From CAZFMJ01 sp964520045 (GTDB taxonomy: Bacteria; Elusimicrobiota; Elusimicrobia; Elusimicrobiales; CAZFMJ01), in the NCBI GenBank assembly GCA_964520045.1, contig CAZFMJ010000029.1, positions 1 to 32,698 on the forward strand: a stretch of 32,698 bases of DNA. Direction: 5' to 3'. This document shows positions 6,477 through 13,885 of this stretch, piece after piece. The position numbers and the translations under genes are program-made. Under the pieces are notes generated by a model, which was not told the DNA's origin, searched no databases, and saw only the letters and a list, made by a program, of their open reading frames with translations. Each line of letters begins with the position of its first letter. Within the stretch, counting starts at the first letter, position 1.

Positions 6477-9296
6477 ATGGACAAAATAATAATTGAAGGC
6501 GCGCGCCAGCACAATCTTAAAAATATAACGCTGGAAATGCCGCGCAACAAGATGATTGTGATAACGGGCCTGTCCGGCTCCGGAAAGTCCAGTCTCGCCT
6601 TTGACACGATTTACGCGGAGGGCCAGAGAAGATACGTTGAAAGTCTTTCCGCCTATGCAAGGCAGTTCCTTGAATTGATGGAAAAACCCGACGTAGACAG
6701 GATAGAAGGGCTCTCCCCCGCTATTTCGATAGAACAGCGCAATCCGTCGCGCAATCCCCGTTCCACGGTAGCCACCGTCACAGAGATATACGATTATCTG
6801 CGCCTTCTCTACGCCAGAGCGGGCCGCCAGCAATGCCCGGACTGCGGACTGCCCGTGCAGGCATGGTCGGCCCAGCAGATAACGGCGGATATTCTGTCCA
6901 AATTTTCAGGCAGACGGATAATACTGCTCGCTCCGCTTGTAAGCGGCAGGCCGGGAACTTATGAAGAACTTTTTACCCGGCTTAAAAAAACCGGATTCGC
7001 AAAAGCAAGAGTGGATTCAAAAATAACCGACATTGAAAAAATCCCCCCCCTAAAACGCTATATCAAGCATACTATCGAACTTCTGGCGGATGAGGCGCAG
7101 GTAACCCCGGATGACCGCGAAAGGATAACGGAATCCGTGGAAACGGCTCTCAGCCAATCCAAAGGGCTGGTTATTGCGGAAGAATTGCCGCAAAAAAAAC
7201 ATTCTTCGGGCCTTAAAACAGTCTACAGCGAAAAAAGGGCATGCCCCAAATGCTCAAAAGGCTTTCCTGAAATGGAACCGAGGCTTTTCTCTTTCAATTC
7301 CCCCTATGGAGCATGCCCTTCCTGCACGGGGCTGGGAATTAAAACCGAAGTGGCGCCCGACCTTATTATCGCCGACCAGTCGCTTTCAATAGCGGACGGA
7401 GCCGTAACGGCATGGACAAATCCGGTCACCACAAGAACCCACCGGTGGAAAAATTCATGGTCGGGCTATTACAGCGGAATGCTCGAAAATATATGCAAGA
7501 CCAGGGGTATCCCTGAAAACAAGCCGTGGAAAAATTTAAGCGCGAAAGAAAAGGATCTGGTGCTTTACGGCGACGGCGCTGACTTCGAGGGCGTGACAAC
7601 AAATCTGCAGAGACGATACTCGGACACCGAGTCGGAATTCGTGAGGGAAGAGATATACCGCAGATTTATGCGCGAGGCTCAATGCCCTTCCTGCTCCGGC
7701 AGACGCTTAAAGCCCGAAGCGCTCTGCGTGCATGTGGGAGGCATGGACATAACAGCGCTCACCCGCCTTTCCGTAGGCAGGGCGAAAGAATTTATAACCT
7801 CTCTCAAACTATCCGGAAAAGAGGCCGTAATATGCCGCCAGCTTATGAAAGAAATAAACTCGCGGCTTGATTTTCTCATAAGCGTGGGTTTAAGCTACTT
7901 AACATTAGACCGGCGTTCGGAAACTTTGGCAGGCGGAGAAGCGCAAAGAATACACCTTGCCACCCAGATAGGCTCGGGACTGACGGGAGTGCTTTATGTG
8001 CTGGACGAGCCGACCATAGGACTTCACCCCCGGGACAACGCAAGACTTCTGACCACTCTTAAATCCCTGCGGGATATGGGCAATACCCTTATAATCGTCG
8101 AACATGACGAGGAAACCATACGCGCCTGCGACTGGATAGTGGATTTGGGGCCCGGAGCCGGAATGCACGGAGGGAAAATAACCGCGCAGGGAACGGTTAA
8201 GGACGTAATAAGAGAAGGAAACAGCCTGACGGCGCAGTATCTGCGCGGAGAAAAATCCATAAATCCCGAGTCAAAACACAGGCCATCCTCGAAATACTTT
8301 CTGGAAATAAAAGGAGCGGCGCAATTTAATCTTAAAAACATAGATGTTTCAATTCCTCTCGGACAATTTGTGTGCGTTTGCGGAGTTTCGGGCTCCGGCA
8401 AATCCACTCTTGTTCACGAAATAATATATAAAGAACTGGCGCGGAAACTTTACAATTCAAAAACCGTGCCCGGCAGACATGCCTCGCTGAGAGGATACGA
8501 ACACATAGACAAAGTGATAATAGTCGACCAGTCTCCCATAGGCAGAACCCCGCGCTCTAATCCGGCCACTTACACGGGAGTGTTTTCGCACATACGGGAT
8601 CTTTTCACCCGGATGCCTGAGGCAAAACGAAGGGGGTACAAAGCCGGAAGGTTTTCATTCAACATAAAGGGCGGAAGATGCGAAAACTGCCAGGGGGACG
8701 GCACCATAAAAATACAGATGCAGTTCCTGCCCGACGTATACGTGCACTGCGAACACTGCATGGGAAAACGGTTCAACGAAGAAACTCTGCAGGTGAAATT
8801 CAAGGGAAAAAGCATCGCGGATATTCTGGACATGAGCGTGGAGGAAGCGCTGGACATTTTTTCAGCTATACCGGCGGTATCCAAAACGCTTAAAATGCTT
8901 GATGATGTGGGGCTCGGCTATGTCAAACTCGGGCAAAGCGCCGTGACGCTTTCCGGAGGAGAAGCCCAGCGGGTGAAGCTTGCTTCGGAACTCTGCAGAA
9001 GAGCCACGGGCAGAACCTTGTATATTCTTGACGAACCCACCACCGGGCTTCATTTCGCCGATATTGAAAAACTTCTTACCGTATTGCATAAACTCGTCGA
9101 CAATGGGAACACGGTGCTGGTGATAGAGCATAATCTTGACGTGATAAAAACCGCAGACTGGATAATAGACCTGGGGCCCGAAGGCGGGGACGCCGGCGGA
9201 GAAATAACCGCGCAGGGCTCTCCCGAAAAGATAATGTCCCAGCCGGCCTCCCACACGGGAAGATATTTATTAAGAACGATAGACGGTAGATGGTAG
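6477..9296 (+). CDS. uvrA: Excinuclease ABC subunit A
   Basis: This 939-residue ABC-type damage sensor of nucleotide excision repair loads UvrB at lesions. Walker A motifs are GLSGSGKSS (K37) and GVSGSGKST (K642). The signature/Walker B blocks are LAGGEAQRIHLA...LDEPTIGLH and LSGGEAQRVKLA...LDEPTTGLH. Zinc-binding pairs are CPDC, CPKC...CPSC and CENC...CEHC. ATG 6477 (MDKIIIEGARQHNLKNI) matches the family N-terminus. An upstream in-frame ATG at 6414 would add 21 residues translated from repeat DNA and is rejected. The start follows a pyrimidine tract with no Shine-Dalgarno. The family-like end is near HTGRYLLRTI; the last DGRW and the TAG stop come from the ATAGACGGTAGATGGTAG repeat. Confidence 0.97.
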   Translation: MDKIIIEGARQHNLKNITLEMPRNKMIVITGLSGSGKSSLAFDTIYAEGQRRYVESLSAYARQFLELMEKPDVDRIEGLSPAISIEQRNPSRNPRSTVATVTEIYDYLRLLYARAGRQQCPDCGLPVQAWSAQQITADILSKFSGRRIILLAPLVSGRPGTYEELFTRLKKTGFAKARVDSKITDIEKIPPLKRYIKHTIELLADEAQVTPDDRERITESVETALSQSKGLVIAEELPQKKHSSGLKTVYSEKRACPKCSKGFPEMEPRLFSFNSPYGACPSCTGLGIKTEVAPDLIIADQSLSIADGAVTAWTNPVTTRTHRWKNSWSGYYSGMLENICKTRGIPENKPWKNLSAKEKDLVLYGDGADFEGVTTNLQRRYSDTESEFVREEIYRRFMREAQCPSCSGRRLKPEALCVHVGGMDITALTRLSVGRAKEFITSLKLSGKEAVICRQLMKEINSRLDFLISVGLSYLTLDRRSETLAGGEAQRIHLATQIGSGLTGVLYVLDEPTIGLHPRDNARLLTTLKSLRDMGNTLIIVEHDEETIRACDWIVDLGPGAGMHGGKITAQGTVKDVIREGNSLTAQYLRGEKSINPESKHRPSSKYFLEIKGAAQFNLKNIDVSIPLGQFVCVCGVSGSGKSTLVHEIIYKELARKLYNSKTVPGRHASLRGYEHIDKVIIVDQSPIGRTPRSNPATYTGVFSHIRDLFTRMPEAKRRGYKAGRFSFNIKGGRCENCQGDGTIKIQMQFLPDVYVHCEHCMGKRFNEETLQVKFKGKSIADILDMSVEEALDIFSAIPAVSKTLKMLDDVGLGYVKLGQSAVTLSGGEAQRVKLASELCRRATGRTLYILDEPTTGLHFADIEKLLTVLHKLVDNGNTVLVIEHNLDVIKTADWIIDLGPEGGDAGGEITAQGSPEKIMSQPASHTGRYLLRTIDGRW

Positions 9297-9440
9297 ACGG
9301 GTAAAAAAGAAAAAACCAGAAGCTGTTTTTGTCTTACCGTCTACCTTCTACCGTCCCAAACCTTCCCTAAACGTTGTGAGTTTGGGACGGGACCATTCTC
9401 AAAACTTTTTAAGGAAAGAATGGTACCGTCTCCCGTTTAC
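9279..9440. repeat. Heptad inverted repeat enclosing a double-hairpin element
   Basis: The purine arm ATAGACGGTAGATGGTAGACGG overlaps the uvrA stop. The centre contains AGAAGCTGTTTTTG, shared with the element at 11591. The pyrimidine arm is TTACCGTCTACCTTCTACCG, then the double hairpin at 9351-9424, then CCGTCTCCCGTTTACC. It lies between convergent genes. Confidence 0.85.
9351..9424 (+). repeat. Double-hairpin element, copy 1 (A-B orientation)
   Basis: Hairpin A is an exact 11-bp inverted repeat, CCGTCCCAAAC (9351-9361) and GTTTGGGACGG (9380-9390). Hairpin B is ACCATTCT (9392-9399) and AGAATGGT (9417-9424). The B loop reads TCAAAACTTTTTAAGGAA. Confidence 0.9.
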
Positions 9441-9447
9441 CTTTTTT

Positions 9448-10329
9448 TTAATGGTTTTCAAACCAGGAGCGGAAGGTTAAAGTTGAACCGCGGAGATTAC
9501 GGAAAGGCTCGCGCATGGGACCTCTGATTTTAGAATTTCTCCTGCTTCCCCTGAGCCAGTCCAGCCATTTGGCTTCAAACACCCCGACATCATAAAATCT
9601 ATAAACCTCCCACAAAGCCTTATTCAGGCTTTTGCCGTCCCGCAAGAGCCTGCAGAAATTATGGAACTGCACCTTTGAATGACCGCGGTAAAGGAACTTC
9701 ACTATGCCGTAAGCCTGCAGATACCAATCGGCCACCTTGTCGGAAGGCACATTTTTAGGCTCAAGCGGAAAAAAACTCTCAAACGTAAACATCCGCTCAT
9801 ACGGCACATATTCCAGCGCGTAATTCCAGCTTCCGTTTCCAGAACTTGCGCTGTTTGAATCTTCCATAAGAACGGCCACGCCTTCGTTAAGCCACACGGG
9901 AAGGTTCTTCGCGTTCTCGCCGTAAAAGCTTTCAAAAAAAAGATGGGAAAGCTCGTGAGTCACAAGATCGGCGAGCTTTTCCTTCTGTCCGGGGTTATAC
10001 AACGCTATTACCCTCTCCTTGAAAAATGCGATGCCCTTAGACCATAAAGGCGGATGGAACTCGCCGGCGAAATATGAATCCGCACGCGAATACACATATA
10101 TCTTAACTTTGCCGGTAAACATCCATGGGGCGAACATCGCCATATCCATGCGCATCCGGCTGTGTATCCTCTCAAACTCCACGGCAATGCCCGAAAGCTT
10201 CCAGTCCGGTTCGTATGATATCTCAAAGTGCGGAGACGATACCCTGTGCCAACCAGCCTGCTTCGGCTGCGCCGAAACCGGCGAAGTTATTACGGATATT
10301 ATCGCGGTTAAAATTAAAATTCCAGCCAT
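9448..10329 (-). CDS. Secreted gluzincin metallopeptidase (peptidase MA-like)
   Basis: The 293-residue protein starts with a signal peptide (hydrophobic 2-14, cleavage likely after SPVSA, residue 20). The zinc site is HELSH at 125-129, with the third ligand E149 in LPVWLNEGVAV, a spacing typical of the MA-like clan of putative peptidases. The N-terminal stretch SSPHFEISYEPDW is typical of periplasmic members of this group. It should act in the periplasm or outside the cell; the substrate is unknown. It is convergent with uvrA and divergent from the second flippase-like gene. The last stretch (about 265-293) is basic and low in hydrophobics. The assignment rests on motif and topology, not on a profile search. 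Confidence 0.85.
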   Translation of the reverse strand: MAGILILTAIISVITSPVSAQPKQAGWHRVSSPHFEISYEPDWKLSGIAVEFERIHSRMRMDMAMFAPWMFTGKVKIYVYSRADSYFAGEFHPPLWSKGIAFFKERVIALYNPGQKEKLADLVTHELSHLFFESFYGENAKNLPVWLNEGVAVLMEDSNSASSGNGSWNYALEYVPYERMFTFESFFPLEPKNVPSDKVADWYLQAYGIVKFLYRGHSKVQFHNFCRLLRDGKSLNKALWEVYRFYDVGVFEAKWLDWLRGSRRNSKIRGPMREPFRNLRGSTLTFRSWFENH

Positions 10330-10458
10330 TATTTTCCGAAGCTCCAGCCTACATCTTACAAATTATTAAGTACTGGGCACGTAATGTATCCGCCGGGACC
10401 GACAGCCGCGGCCGAGTAGTTGCGAAATATCGTAAAATATGGATACACGCGGATCTCT

Positions 10459-11610
10459 ATGAAAAAAATTGAATGGATAATGCTTACAGCAGGCTGCGCC
10501 ATGCTGGCGATCCTTCTGCGCCATATGGATTTCGGCATTGTAAAAACCTCTCTTTCAGCCGTGGGAGCCGGGTTTTTGCTTATATTTCTGCAGGAAACAG
10601 CGGCATGCGCGTTCAATACTCTGGGCTGGAAATATGCGTTCACTCCTGAATCAACCCCGCTTGCGCGGGACTGCGAGTCATCGAATACTCCCATAGACTC
10701 GTCTGTACACAGAATTTCGTTTCTTAAACTCTTTAAAATCCGCATTGCCGGCGACGGATTAAACTACCTTACGCCTTCCGCGACTCTTGCCGGAGAATGG
10801 GCTCGAACAATGATGATGGGAACGGACATGCCCATGTCGGAGAAACTGGCCAGCATCGCCATCGCAAAAATAACTCAGGCTCTGTCCATGGCGCTGATAT
10901 CCTCCGCCGGAATTGTATGGGCTTTTGCCGGAGGCGCATCGCTCAAAGAGCTTCATGAACAGTTCAGGTTCGGATTATGGCTTATAGCGGGGCTCTTTGC
11001 GCTGATAATCATCATAGAAGCGCGCGCCGCAAAACAAAAGCAAAACTCCGGAGGCGCAAAAAACACAACTACTCAGGTTTCTTCGAAAACGCCCCCCACC
11101 CTGCCCCTCCCCCTCAAGGGGGCAGACGAGTCTATTGAAAAGTTCTATGACTCGCAGTCCCGCGCAGTCTGCGGGGGAGGGAAGGGAGATGGTGAGCCGT
11201 TATCCAAATGGGCGCAGGTTAAGCTAATAGACAAAAATATAATGTTTTTTCTTAAAAACCATACAGGCAGGTTCGTCGTTTCAACGGGTTTTTTCACCGC
11301 GGCGTATCTTTGGGGAGCGTTTGAAGCATACTGGATATGCTATTTTCTTGGAAATCCCGTAAGCATATCCACCGCCGTGCTCATAGAATTGCTGTCGGTC
11401 TTTATGGACGGCATATTTTTCGCCGTGCCGGGAAAAGCAGGCACGCAGGAAGCCACAAAAACAGCGATATTCGCGGCTTTAGGAATGCGCCCGAGCATCG
11501 GCTTCGCCTTTGCCATAGTGAGGCACTTAAGGGAAATATTGTGGGCGCTGGCAGGAATGGCTCTTTTTTATCACGACCGGCAATTGAAGAGGGTAGCCGG
11601 TAAACGGTAG
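10459..11610 (+). CDS. Flippase-like membrane protein (LPG synthase TM family) with repeat DNA inside the frame
   Basis: This is a 383-residue polytopic protein, paralogous in fold to the one at 3609. ISFLKLFKIRIAGDGLNYLTP and the C-terminal VPGKAGTQEATKTAIF match the family. Two hydrophilic stretches look foreign. Residues around PLARDCESSNTPIDS are encoded by a 42-bp palindromic element. Residues from about KTPPTLPLPLKG to GGGKGDGEP are encoded by a second, inverted copy flanked by C-rich and G-rich arms. Both insertions keep the frame and fall in loops between membrane segments. ATG 10459 (MKKIEWIML) is preferred over the upstream TTG at 10420. The last residues AGKR and TAG stop come from the heptad repeat GGTAAACGGTAG. 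The substrate is unknown. Confidence 0.78.
   Translation: MKKIEWIMLTAGCAMLAILLRHMDFGIVKTSLSAVGAGFLLIFLQETAACAFNTLGWKYAFTPESTPLARDCESSNTPIDSSVHRISFLKLFKIRIAGDGLNYLTPSATLAGEWARTMMMGTDMPMSEKLASIAIAKITQALSMALISSAGIVWAFAGGASLKELHEQFRFGLWLIAGLFALIIIIEARAAKQKQNSGGAKNTTTQVSSKTPPTLPLPLKGADESIEKFYDSQSRAVCGGGKGDGEPLSKWAQVKLIDKNIMFFLKNHTGRFVVSTGFFTAAYLWGAFEAYWICYFLGNPVSISTAVLIELLSVFMDGIFFAVPGKAGTQEATKTAIFAALGMRPSIGFAFAIVRHLREILWALAGMALFYHDRQLKRVAGKR
10656..10705 (-). repeat. In-gene palindromic element, copy 1
   Basis: The 42-bp core at 10664-10705 is the reverse complement of the core at 11123-11164 at all 31 positions outside an 11-base loop. The stem is CGAGTC(T)AT against ATGACTCG. A second small hairpin CCCGC...GCGGG adjoins it. 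It is translated as part of the flippase-like protein. Confidence 0.88.
11089..11195 (+). repeat. In-gene palindromic element, copy 2, with C-rich/G-rich arms
   Basis: The core CAGACGAGTCTAT, 11-base loop, ATGACTCGCAGTCCCGCG lies at 11123-11164. It is flanked on the left by a C-rich arm (CCACCCTGCCCCTCCCCC) and on the right by a complementary G-rich arm (GGGGGAGGGAAGGGAGATGG). The whole unit stays open in the coding frame. Confidence 0.85.
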
Positions 11611-11748
11611 ACAGAACACAGAAGAATAAAGCCGGAAGAAGGAAGACTGAAAAACGACATACGGTAAACGATAAACCAAAAAAATAGGAGCTGTTTTGGT
11701 TTTTGCATTATTCTTTCCGTCTACCTTCTACCCTTTACCATCTACCTG
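11591..11748. repeat. Heptad inverted repeat, GGTAGAC type
   Basis: The left arm GGTAAACGGTAGACAG overlaps the stop of the flippase-like gene. A second purine block GGTAAACGATAAACC follows. The centre is TAGGAGCTGTTTTGG and the right arm is CCGTCTACCTTCTACCC. It separates convergent genes. Confidence 0.83.
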
Positions 11749-11755
11749 CTTTATA

Positions 11756-12268
11756 TTATATTTTAGGACACTCGGGTTGATTAGCCGGCGGAGGATTTAT
11801 TGTGAGTTCAGTACAGACGCCTAATTTACTGTAACGATACCCCCAGCCTGTTGCAAAAGCAGGAGAGGGGGCTCTTCTTACCGCGCAAGCGGCAGAACCA
11901 TCGACGCAGCATATGCCGCCGGCAGCATTGTCGCACGCATACACAGAATATCTTGAAGCATCCCAATCATTCGTCGCCATATAACTGCATGCGATCAACT
12001 GGCATCTATCAGCAATGGCAGGATTAGCGCAAGCGGCGGCGCTGCATACATTTTCCATAGAACCTGAGGCATAGAAACTATTATCAATATTATACATCCG
12101 GTTTGCGGCGGCCACGGTCTGCGCCAGACCGGCGGCTTCATCGGCATTAGTTGATTCAACGCTTCTGTTATATCTGGGAAGCGCCAGAGCCGCAAGAATT
12201 CCGATAATAAGAATCACCACCATTAGTTCAATTAAAGTAAAGCCTTTGATTCCGGATCGCACTTTCAT
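11756..12268 (-). CDS. Type IV pilin / type II pseudopilin, cysteine-rich
   Basis: This 170-residue prepilin has a short basic leader, MKVRSGIKG. Cleavage is before F10, and the methylated hydrophobic helix FTLIELMVVILIIGILAALA carries the obligatory glutamate at mature position 5. The C-terminal domain holds about ten cysteines, including a CCVDG motif, far more than the usual two, so several disulfides are likely. ATG 12268 is chosen because AAGGAGC sits 7 bases upstream. An in-frame start at 12394 would place unrelated repeat-encoded residues before the leader and is rejected. It lies 185 bp downstream of the platform gene, with a double-hairpin element in that gap, which may set different transcript levels for the major subunit (inference). 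Confidence 0.94.
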   Translation of the reverse strand: MKVRSGIKGFTLIELMVVILIIGILAALALPRYNRSVESTNADEAAGLAQTVAAANRMYNIDNSFYASGSMENVCSAAACANPAIADRCQLIACSYMATNDWDASRYSVYACDNAAGGICCVDGSAACAVRRAPSPAFATGWGYRYSKLGVCTELTINPPPANQPECPKI

Positions 12269-12289
12269 ATAAGCTCCTTTTTTCCCGAA

Positions 12290-12446
12290 AAACGGGAGAT
12301 GGCCCATTCCATCCTCAAAGCCTTGAGAATGGGCCGTCCCAAACTCAACTGCGCAATAGGAATTGTTTGGGATGGTAAACGGTAGACGGTACAATAAAAA
12401 ACTTTTATTTTTCCTTCCCCATCTACTATCTACTATATGCTATCTG
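12290..12446. repeat. Heptad inverted repeat enclosing a double-hairpin element
   Basis: The left arm is short (CGGGAGATGG), then the double hairpin, then GGTAAACGGTAGACGGTAC, an A/T-rich centre and a pyrimidine arm CCATCTACTATCTACTATATG. It occupies the gap between the platform and pilin genes. Confidence 0.8.
12301..12373 (-). repeat. Double-hairpin element, copy 2 (inverted orientation)
   Basis: Hairpin B is GGCCCATTC (12301-12309) and GAATGGGCC (12327-12335). Hairpin A is GTCCCAAAC (12336-12344) and GTTTGGGAT (12365-12373). It lies in the leader of the pilin gene. Confidence 0.9.
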
Positions 12447-12453
12447 CCGCTTT

Positions 12454-13680
12454 CTATCCCTTAATCTGCGACAACTGGAATATCGGCATAAACACAGCCA
12501 TTACTATCACGGCCACGATTCCTCCGACTCCAAGCACCAATATGGGATCGATAATGGATGAAAATCTCCGTATAAACTGGTCGATCTGCTCCTGATAAAA
12601 TTTTGAAAGCGTGCCGATTATTTCAGGTAATTTTCCGGACTCTTCTCCCATCCACATCATTTCGGTTACAAGACTGGGGAAAATAGCCGTTTTCTTAAAA
12701 GATTCGGAGATAGATTTTCCCGAAGCAACTTCATTTTTAACGGATTTCAGGGCATTCTGTATAAGCAGATTTGAAGTAAAAGCCCCCTCAAGCACGGTTA
12801 TGGTATTTAGAATGCTCACGCCGCTTTTTATCAGCGTGGCCATGGTGGTCAAAAGCCGTTCCAAAAGTATGTTTTTAATAAAATCGCCGATGGATGGAAA
12901 ACTAAACTGCACCCTATTCCATGTCAGCCTTCCGGCGGTGGTCGAAACATAGGCCCGGAACGCCAAAACAATTCCGACTCCGCCGATAATCATAAACATG
13001 AAATAATTTGAAATAATCATGGAAAAAGACACAATAAATGCGGTAAGCGCCGGAAGCTTTAAATCAAAATCCTTAAAAATAGTCGCAAATACGGGAACTA
13101 TATAAACAATAAAATAAATAAGCACACCCACCGAAATAGTCATCAACACGGCGGGATAGGCGAGCGCGGTTATTATCTTGGATTTTATGCTTTCCTGTGA
13201 TTCGACATAATTGGCTATCTGCCTGAGAACTCCGGGAAGCTGTCCGCCCATTTCGCCGGCCTGCACAAGAGATACCCATATGGAACCGAATACCCGCGGA
13301 TGTTTCTCCATAGCTTTATGAAGCGCTCCGCCGGCGCTCACTTCTTTTGTGATATCAGAAAGTATAAAGCCGAAGTTTTTATTCTGAGTATGCTCGGCAA
13401 GAAGAGAAAGAGACCGCACCAGCGGCACTCCGCCCGCAAGAAGCGTGGCCATCTGTTCTCCGAAAAACGCCAATTCCCGGCCTTTGACTTTTTCTCCGCC
13501 CATTTTTTTAACGGAGAAAAAAACATTGAAACCCGTATTTCTATGCTCAGCCTTGATGGACAATATAAAAAGACCGCGGTTTTGAAGAGCAAGCACAGCC
13601 TGTTCTTCGTCCGGAGCGTCAATAAATCCCTTGCTTACGCTTCCTTGGGCATCCTGAACGTTATACGCAAATTTTGCCAT
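12454..13680 (-). CDS. Type II secretion / type IV pilus inner-membrane platform protein (GspF/PilC)
   Basis: This 408-residue protein has the standard two GspF repeats. Cytoplasmic helical domains lie near 70-190 (FGEQMATLLAGGVPLVRSL, VQAGEMGGQLPGVL) and 270-375 (LATMATLIKSGVSI-like, MGEESGKLPEII). Membrane segments lie near 178-200, 223-245 and 385-405. The N-terminal FAYNVQDAQGSVSKG is the usual start of the family. It couples the assembly ATPase to pilin extraction from the inner membrane. The start ATG has a strong GAGAGGAG upstream. It is separated from the ATPase gene by a 205-bp structured leader, so it may be expressed from its own promoter together with the pilin. Confidence 0.95.
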   Translation of the reverse strand: MAKFAYNVQDAQGSVSKGFIDAPDEEQAVLALQNRGLFILSIKAEHRNTGFNVFFSVKKMGGEKVKGRELAFFGEQMATLLAGGVPLVRSLSLLAEHTQNKNFGFILSDITKEVSAGGALHKAMEKHPRVFGSIWVSLVQAGEMGGQLPGVLRQIANYVESQESIKSKIITALAYPAVLMTISVGVLIYFIVYIVPVFATIFKDFDLKLPALTAFIVSFSMIISNYFMFMIIGGVGIVLAFRAYVSTTAGRLTWNRVQFSFPSIGDFIKNILLERLLTTMATLIKSGVSILNTITVLEGAFTSNLLIQNALKSVKNEVASGKSISESFKKTAIFPSLVTEMMWMGEESGKLPEIIGTLSKFYQEQIDQFIRRFSSIIDPILVLGVGGIVAVIVMAVFMPIFQLSQIKG

Positions 13681-13700
13681 AATAATTATCTCCTCTCGTT

Positions 13701-13718
13701 TTCAGCCCAAAGGCTGAA
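13701..13718 (-). promoter_or_regulatory. Leader hairpin ahead of the platform-gene ribosome binding site
   Basis: TTCAGCC and GGCTGAA form an exact 7-bp stem with loop CAAA, lying a few bases upstream of the GAGAGGAG ribosome binding site. It could modulate translation of the platform gene. No matching riboswitch class is recognised. Confidence 0.45.
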
Positions 13719-13850
13719 CGCCACCGCTTTCCAGCCGCCCGGCAGCCCGGAAAGAGACTAGGCTGCTGGATTACCGGCCGCCTTCTTCCGACTGATTTAG
13801 GCACCTTGGCGACCGGCACCTTAGTTATATTAGCTAATCGGCCTAAGCAG
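13719..13850. repeat. Heptad-type inverted repeat, CCAGNNN type, in the platform-gene leader
   Basis: It contains TTTCCAGC followed by the 33-bp block 13737-13769, which matches 28129-28161 except for eight G-to-A differences. The distal half carries TTGGCGACCGGCACC. Together they give the arm-centre-arm layout seen at 28081-28215. Confidence 0.7.
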
Positions 13851-13864
13851 TTTATACCCTAAAC

Positions 13865-13870
13865 ATTATA
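13865..13870 (-). promoter_or_regulatory. Candidate -10 box for the platform-pilin unit
   Basis: An exact TATAAT lies on the minus strand 16 bp below the ATPase stop, in an A/T-rich stretch. The -35 is unclear (TTGGTT at 20 bp is too far). If real, the leader would be about 175 nt. Confidence 0.3.
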
Positions 13871-13885
13871 TAATAAATTTATCGG

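Noticed and set aside
9391..9447. Rho-independent terminator downstream of uvrA
   Set aside because: Hairpin B is followed by about 16 mixed pyrimidine bases before the T7 run at 9441-9447, too far for a standard terminator.
12269..12394. Longer pilin start at 12394
   Set aside because: It would translate the double-hairpin repeat and bury the prepilin leader; AAGGAGC upstream of 12268 fixes the start.
13681..13885. Cyclic di-GMP (GEMM) riboswitch ahead of the platform gene
   Set aside because: The minus-strand leader has GGGCTGCCGGG near the 3' side, but lacks the GGCAAACC receptor, the GNRA loop and the GGGACGCAAAGCC block. The same region is better explained as a CCAG-type heptad unit shared with 28081-28215.
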